Assembly: GCA_947625435.1 (NCBI GenBank)
Contig: CANQOI010000012.1
Span: forward strand, 1-44,857
Origin: an uncultured Clostridia bacterium
Lineage (GTDB): Bacteria; Bacillota; Clostridia; UBA1212; UBA1255
Length of the DNA: 44,857 bases
Direction of reading: 5' to 3'
The notes under the pieces are model-generated. The model did no database searches, was not told the DNA's origin, and worked only from the letters and a program-made list of their open reading frames with translations. Shown piece after piece: positions 40,521 through 44,857 of the stretch; the stretch's first letter is position 1; every line of letters begins with the position of its first letter. The position numbers and the translations under genes were made by a program.

Positions 40521-40755
40521 AGTCACACGCCTCCTTAACAGGTTTTGCACATTTTCCGCATGCATAAGGCTGATCGAGATTTGCGAAAACAGTTCCGCTT
40601 CTGAGTCCTTCGCACGCAGAATACAGCTTTCCCGGCGTCTGCCACGGCACCGACAAAGTCGCATATGCTCTATTTTCATTTTCACAGTTCGATTTGAAAG
40701 TTGACGGGTCGTCAAGAGGCTTCGTCACGAAAGGAGAATTGCACAAGTCGTTCAT
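40513..40755 (-). CDS. cotJA: Spore coat associated protein CotJA
   Basis: CotJA, 80 residues, is needed with CotJC for coat assembly in Bacillus. The conserved core is YATLSVPWQTPGKLYSACEGLRSGTVFANLDQPY. The N-terminal 25 residues are variable. The C-terminal Cys-rich end (ACGKCAKPVKEACDCG) is unusual for CotJA and could be disulphide-linked in the coat. CGGAGGTAATCAT precedes the ATG. I could not place a confident sigma-E promoter in the 100 bases upstream. Confidence 0.9.
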   Translation of the reverse strand: MNDLCNSPFVTKPLDDPSTFKSNCENENRAYATLSVPWQTPGKLYSACEGLRSGTVFANLDQPYACGKCAKPVKEACDCG

Positions 40756-40829
40756 ATGATTACCTCCGTATAAAAAATTCCTTTCAATTTCATATTATTC
40801 TCATCGGTAAAATGATGACACAATTGCAT

Positions 40830-40858
40830 TTGTCTTTTGAAATGTTTTATGCTATATT
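40830..40858 (+). promoter_or_regulatory. Promoter of the GpsA-type gene
   Basis: TTGTCT (40830-40835) and TATATT (40853-40858) are 17 bases apart, 70 bases before the TTG start at 40929. It is divergent from the cotJ operon. Confidence 0.6.
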
Positions 40859-40928
40859 AGCGCCATGGGTAAATATAAATCCTGTATTTATATCCCACGT
40901 TCGACATTTAACACAGAGGTGCATCGCA

Positions 40929-41915
40929 TTGAATATAACCGTTGTAGGAATGGGACGGTGGGGCAGCTGCATCGCATGGTACTGCAGCAGCGTCAGAAAG
41001 CTGAATGTTACACTTTACGGTCTTGCCGGCTCTCCCGAATATATAAAATTCCGGAGTGAAAGGCGCAATGAATATCTGGTGCTGCCCGATGAGATACAGA
41101 TAACGGACGATCTGGCTCTCGCCGTAAAAAGATCGGATCACATAATAATCTCCGTGCCGGCTCAGCGTTTCAGAGGATTTCTCAGAGAGCTGAAGGATAA
41201 CAGAGAGATCGCCTCATCGGTCGACCTTAAGAAGAAAACGTTCATACTCTGCATGAAGGGCATAGAATGCGATACGGGCTCAAGGCTTACGGAGGTATTT
41301 CACAGTGAGATGGGAAGCACTTCCAATGTCGCCATATGGGTCGGCCCCGGACACGTTCAGGATTTCTACGCCGGACGTCCGAGCTGCATGGTAATATCTT
41401 CCGAAGACATAGAGCTCACAAAAGACCTGGTCGATATCTTCAACAGCAGCCTTATAAGATTCTATTACAGCGACGATCTCCTCGGCTGTGAGATAGGCGC
41501 GGCGGCCAAGAATGTCATGGGTATAGCCGCCGGTATGCTCGACGGCATAAACTGCCCCGGTCTTAAAGGAGCTCTTATGGCAAGAGGCGCAAGAGAGGTC
41601 TCGAGGCTCATCAGAGCGATGGGCGGCAATGAGCTCACGGCCTACGGTCTTTCGCATCTCGGCGATTATCAGGCGACACTTTTCTCGGAATACAGCCAGA
41701 ACAGACTCTACGGCGAGAATTTCATACGCGGCATAAGATCCGCAAAGCTTGCCGAGGGTGTCGATACATCCAAGGCAATGGTCAGGCTGTCCGGCATATA
41801 TAATGTGGAGCTGCCCATATCGAAAGCCGTATATTCCATGATATTCGAGCACGAGGATCCGGATCATGCTCTTACCGCTATGTTTGACAGAGCGAACAAA
41901 TTTGAATTCGAATGA
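40929..41915 (+). CDS. gpsA: Glycerol-3-phosphate dehydrogenase (NAD(P)) of the GpsA family
   Basis: Makes sn-glycerol-3-phosphate from dihydroxyacetone phosphate for phospholipid synthesis. 328 residues. The NAD(P) site is VVGMGRWGSCIA (residues 5-16). The catalytic region has CEIGAAAKNVMGIAAGM, with the conserved Lys, and RARE-type ALMARGAREVSRL; the substrate-binding loop LTAYGLSHLGDYQATLFSEYSQNRLYG is a little divergent from the GpsA consensus GLGDLxxT-like. The start is a TTG at 40929 after AGAGGTG, giving MNITVVGMG; no in-frame ATG fits. The frame extends 76 codons upstream over non-coding sequence. Stands apart from plsY, its common neighbour. The next gene follows after 45 bases. Confidence 0.82.
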   Translation: MNITVVGMGRWGSCIAWYCSSVRKLNVTLYGLAGSPEYIKFRSERRNEYLVLPDEIQITDDLALAVKRSDHIIISVPAQRFRGFLRELKDNREIASSVDLKKKTFILCMKGIECDTGSRLTEVFHSEMGSTSNVAIWVGPGHVQDFYAGRPSCMVISSEDIELTKDLVDIFNSSLIRFYYSDDLLGCEIGAAAKNVMGIAAGMLDGINCPGLKGALMARGAREVSRLIRAMGGNELTAYGLSHLGDYQATLFSEYSQNRLYGENFIRGIRSAKLAEGVDTSKAMVRLSGIYNVELPISKAVYSMIFEHEDPDHALTAMFDRANKFEFE

Positions 41916-41929
41916 TGAAACGATATAAT
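41902..41929 (+). promoter_or_regulatory. Possible promoter of the PQQ lipoprotein gene
   Basis: A perfect TATAAT (41924-41929) lies 31 bases before the ATG, with TTGAAT (41902-41907) 16 bases upstream, inside the end of gpsA. Read-through from gpsA is also possible. Confidence 0.45.
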
Positions 41930-41960
41930 GATGATATTATCATATACGGAGGGACATACC

Positions 41961-43754
41961 ATGAGATCAAAATATATCGCAAGGCAGATGATCATAATAC
42001 TGTGCGCTGCCGCATGCGCAGTCGTCTGCGCGGCGGCGCTCTGCATTTTAACATCGTGTGACGGAACTGATGATGTTCAGAAGCCCACGCCTTCTTTGAC
42101 AGGAGCCGTGACGCCTCCGACAGAGACGCCGTCACCGTCATTGCCGACCCCGTCCGAAGTGCCGCCCACACCCACCGAGGAGCCTACACCTACTCCCACA
42201 CCCGTTCCGACTCCATTTGAGCCGCATTCCGTATCGGGCACTGAGCCCGACAGTCTGGGCGTGCGCACCGATATAATAATAAACGACGAGATCGTATCGG
42301 GATATTCAAGAGACAGTAAGATAACATTCGGAGACGGCAGCGAGTACACGGATGTTAAAGGCGTCATCACATTCCGCGGCAACAATTACAGGAACACATC
42401 TGGCGTTTACGGAACGCAGAACATAACGAAGAAAGGCTTTGCGGACGAGCCTCTCTGGAAACAGAAGACGACATCCATAATGGCAGGCACCGGCTACTGG
42501 TCGGGGTGCGGCTGGACCGGACAGCCCCTCATAACCGAATGGCCCAAGAGCGTCCGCTCACACATGGCCATGTATGACTGGGCTAAGGAGCAGGAGACAC
42601 TTACGGAAGTCATTTATGCGACAGAAGACGGGTGCATATATTTCTTTGAGCTTGAAACGGGTAAGGTCACGAGAAATCCTATGGTATTTCCGTATACTTT
42701 TAAAGGCTCGGGCTCGCTCGACCCGCGCGGGATACCCATAATGTACGTCGGCGGAGGCGACAGAGACACATCGTATTCGTCGCCGAGATTTTACATAATA
42801 AATCTCTTAACGAACGAGATAATGTATCAGTTCGGAAATGACGATCCGTATGCGAGAAGGTCGTGGTGCGCTTTCGACAGCGGGACTCTCGTGGACGCGG
42901 AAACGGACACTCTCATATGCCCCGGTGAAAACGGACTCATATATTTTATGAAGCTCGGCACGCAGTACGATGAAGCGGCCGGCACTCTTTCTATAAATCC
43001 TTCAAATATAGTGAGATGGCGGTATTCCGGCAGCAGGAGCGCCGTAAACAATAAATTCTGGCTGGGCTTTGAAAGCAGCGTGATCGCCTATGACGGTTAC
43101 CTTTTCCTCCCCGATAACGGAGGGCACATGATGTGCATAGACATCAACACTCTGAAGCTCGTGTGGGTACAGGATGTGCTGGATGACACCAACTGTACGG
43201 GCGTGCTTGAAGTGGAGGACGGCAAGCCATACATATACATGTCAACATCATTTCACTCGGACTGGAGAGCCGACGCGGACGCAACGGCCCCTATACCCGT
43301 GTGGAAGATCAATGCCGAGACGGGTGAGATCGTATGGCGGACAGACTATGAATGTTATACCGTGAGCGGAAATTCCGGCGGAGCGCAGGGTTCTCTCGCC
43401 GCAGGCACAGGCTCGCTCAAGGATATAGTCTACATCCCCATGGGACGTACCCCCGGACGCTGGCAGGGCATACTCGTGGCTCTCAATAAGCACACGGGCG
43501 AAAAGGTATGGGAGTTGGAGCTGGAGCATTACATATGGAGCTCCCCTTCCCTTGTTTATGATGAAAAGACAGGAGCCGGATATGTGATACAGGGCGATTC
43601 CGAAGGCAATCTCTTCTTCATAGACGGCCTGACCGGTAAAATACTCGATACATTTGAAATGGATGCCAACATTGAGGCATCACCCGCTATATACAACAAC
43701 ATACTCGTACTCGGAACGAGGGGCTGCACTATATACGCGCTCAGGATAGAGTAA
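41961..43754 (+). CDS. PQQ-type beta-propeller lipoprotein with Pro/Thr stalk
   Basis: A 597-residue surface protein. Residues 1-33 are a lipoprotein signal (MRSKYIARQMIIILCAAACAVV...) with lipobox LTSC. The next 50 residues are a Pro/Thr/Ser-rich stalk (VTPPTETPSPSLPTPSEV, EEPTPTPTPVPTP) that should lift the domain off the membrane. The rest (about 120-597) is a PQQ-like propeller: repeats with GxxxxxxDxxTGKxxW or related forms are seen in YFFELETGKVTRN, CIDINTLKLVWVQDV, KINAETGEIVWRTD, LNKHTGEKVWELE and FIDGLTGKILDTFEM. GGAGGG precedes the ATG. Propellers of this type often bind proteins or glycans; a PQQ cofactor is unlikely. Start at 41928 is rejected for lack of a ribosome binding site. 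Confidence 0.9.
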   Translation: MRSKYIARQMIIILCAAACAVVCAAALCILTSCDGTDDVQKPTPSLTGAVTPPTETPSPSLPTPSEVPPTPTEEPTPTPTPVPTPFEPHSVSGTEPDSLGVRTDIIINDEIVSGYSRDSKITFGDGSEYTDVKGVITFRGNNYRNTSGVYGTQNITKKGFADEPLWKQKTTSIMAGTGYWSGCGWTGQPLITEWPKSVRSHMAMYDWAKEQETLTEVIYATEDGCIYFFELETGKVTRNPMVFPYTFKGSGSLDPRGIPIMYVGGGDRDTSYSSPRFYIINLLTNEIMYQFGNDDPYARRSWCAFDSGTLVDAETDTLICPGENGLIYFMKLGTQYDEAAGTLSINPSNIVRWRYSGSRSAVNNKFWLGFESSVIAYDGYLFLPDNGGHMMCIDINTLKLVWVQDVLDDTNCTGVLEVEDGKPYIYMSTSFHSDWRADADATAPIPVWKINAETGEIVWRTDYECYTVSGNSGGAQGSLAAGTGSLKDIVYIPMGRTPGRWQGILVALNKHTGEKVWELELEHYIWSSPSLVYDEKTGAGYVIQGDSEGNLFFIDGLTGKILDTFEMDANIEASPAIYNNILVLGTRGCTIYALRIE

Positions 43755-43776
43755 GTTGATTGACAGCAAGCACGCG

Positions 43777-43816
43777 GCCATACTCGGAGATCGATCCGGG
43801 TATGGCTCTTTTATTT
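43777..43816 (+). terminator. Intrinsic terminator of the PQQ lipoprotein gene
   Basis: GCCATACTCGG (43777-43787) pairs with CCGGGTATGGC (43796-43806; one U-G pair) around an eight-base loop, followed by TCTTTTATTT. It overlaps the end of the histidine kinase gene on the other strand. Confidence 0.85.
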
Positions 43817-44857
43817 GCTCGGGTCGAGATCTGTGTCGAATGTGGATTTTTCACTGTCAGGAAAGATGACGGTCATGATCGTGCCTTTACCCTCTGTGCT
43901 TTGTAATTCTATTTTTGCATTATGCAAGCGGGCGGCGTGTTTGACGATAGATAATCCTAAACCAGTACCGCCAAGCTCTTTTGACCGGCTCTTGTCTACT
44001 CGGTAGAAACGCTCAAAAATGCGCTCCCGATGCTCCGGCGGAATACCGATCCCCGTATCGGCTACCGAAAGGCGGACACCATCCGAAAGAGGCTCTACCG
44101 ATACTTTAACCGTTCCGCCCTGCCTGTTATACTTGATCGCATTGTCCGTAAGATTATAAACAATGCTTTCAAGAAGCTGCGGGATACCATATACAATGAC
44201 GCTTTGACCCTCAATGCTGACGGAAACATCGGCGCTTTCTGCCTCACGGGAAAGTGACTTCACTGTTTCGGCAGCCAGATCATAAAGATCGACGCACTCC
44301 CGCTTCATGTCCTCCGCTCCCTCGTCCAAATGGGAAAGACGGATAATATCTTCTACCAAAGCGATCATGCGACCGGCTTCGCCGCGAATCTGAGAATAGA
44401 ACCTTGCCGTATCTTCGGGGCGCACCATGCCGTTTTCCAAAAGCTCCGCACACCCCGCAATAGTATGCAGCGGCGTTTTGAGTTCATGGGATACATTCGC
44501 CGTAAATTCCCGACGCATCTGTTCCGCCTGTTCTTTTTCCGTAACATCAAGCATGAGAAGCACTGCGCCGGAAATTTTATCACTCTCTCTGACCGGGTTC
44601 AACGCAAGCTGATATTTTCCTCCGTTCAAGTCTATGATCTTCTCTGTCTGCACACCGCTTTCTATTCCCGAAAGAAGCTCCGATATTTCAAGATTGCGAT
44701 TAACCGATAAAATATATTTGCCGATGGAATTTCGGGTCGTTCCGAAAAGGGTACTTGCAGCTCGATTGATCCCTAAAATCACGCCTTTTGTGTTCAAGAG
44801 AACAATACCCTCGGCCATGTTCTCCGTAACAGCTTCAAATTCCTCCTGCTTTTGCCG
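43811..44857 (-). CDS. Sensor histidine kinase, PhoR-like (N-terminus beyond the window)
   Basis: C-terminal part of a two-component sensor kinase; the frame is open to the window edge, so the coordinates hold about 348 residues of a longer protein. A PAS-like domain covers the first 100 residues (MAEGIVLLNTKGVILGINRAASTLFG, GVQTEKIIDLNGGKYQLALNPV). HisKA follows with the phosphoacceptor His in NVSHELKTP. The ATPase domain has the N box NLTDNAIKYN, G1 DTGIGIP, F box ERFYRVDKSRS and G2 GGTGLGLSI. The order resembles PhoR/VicK-type sensors, which have membrane helices at the N-terminus. Its partner regulator is probably just to the right of the window. Signal unknown. Confidence 0.92.
   Translation of the reverse strand, partial: RQKQEEFEAVTENMAEGIVLLNTKGVILGINRAASTLFGTTRNSIGKYILSVNRNLEISELLSGIESGVQTEKIIDLNGGKYQLALNPVRESDKISGAVLLMLDVTEKEQAEQMRREFTANVSHELKTPLHTIAGCAELLENGMVRPEDTARFYSQIRGEAGRMIALVEDIIRLSHLDEGAEDMKRECVDLYDLAAETVKSLSREAESADVSVSIEGQSVIVYGIPQLLESIVYNLTDNAIKYNRQGGTVKVSVEPLSDGVRLSVADTGIGIPPEHRERIFERFYRVDKSRSKELGGTGLGLSIVKHAARLHNAKIELQSTEGKGTIMTVIFPDSEKSTFDTDLDPSK

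Overview
The window reads as chromosomal DNA of an anaerobic, endospore-forming member of the Clostridia (Firmicutes/Bacillota), probably an uncultured gut-type lineage. The evidence is the sporulation genes (spoIVB, cotJA-cotJB-cotJC), the MecA adaptor, the conserved Firmicutes block asp23-amaP-nusB-xseA-xseB-ispA-dxs-tlyA-nadK-argR-recN, strong Shine-Dalgarno sites of the GGAGG type, frequent GTG and TTG starts, and a dockerin-bearing secreted protein. Species cannot be fixed from sequence reading alone. No stretch longer than about 300 bases lacks a gene, and I saw no tRNA, rRNA, CRISPR array or transposase.

Layout. 0.17-4.1 kb (+): mecA, an aldo/keto reductase, larB and larC (nickel-pincer nucleotide cofactor), tightly overlapping. 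4.2-5.3 kb (-): a zinc-ribbon protein with a His/Asp tail, then efp. 5.5-6.9 kb (+): an orphan solute-binding protein. 7.0-8.9 kb (-): an esterase-like hydrolase, rpsT and an XRE-cupin regulator. 8.9-13.6 kb (-): a flippase, a membrane-anchored unknown and an ABC exporter pair. 13.8-19.6 kb (+): cinA, a nucleotidyltransferase/phosphomannomutase-like fusion with a degenerate mutase active site, and a BspA-like leucine-rich-repeat lipoprotein. 19.7-32.3 kb (-): spoIVB and the long housekeeping block up to gpmI. 32.5-37.4 kb (-): a PC4/YdbC-like ssDNA-binding protein, a secreted NAGPA-dockerin protein and a GH78-type rhamnosidase. 37.5-39.6 kb (-): a visibly AT-rich patch holding a decayed TPR/DUF6273 gene and two small membrane proteins. 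39.7-40.8 kb (-): the cotJ operon. 40.9-43.75 kb (+): a GpsA-type dehydrogenase and a PQQ-propeller lipoprotein. 43.8 kb to the end (-): a PhoR-like histidine kinase running off the window.

How the parts fit. The central block carries isoprenoid precursor synthesis (dxs, ispA), DNA repair (recN, xseA, xseB), NADP supply (nadK), arginine control (argR), antitermination (nusB) and the Asp23/AmaP envelope module, and ends at the sporulation signalling protease SpoIVB. Several accessory genes serve the cell surface: the LRR lipoprotein, the PQQ lipoprotein, the solute-binding protein, the ABC exporter, the flippase, and the NAGPA-dockerin protein next to a cytoplasmic rhamnosidase.

Most of the window is ordinary core genome. 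The parts most worth checking are the catalytically degenerate sugar-phosphate fusion enzyme, the 40-bp perfect palindrome abutting a near-consensus promoter in front of the PC4-like gene, the decayed low-GC cassette with its 18-bp direct repeat, and the GC-rich 26-bp tandem repeat upstream of efp. I did not find clear evidence of a wholly new system.
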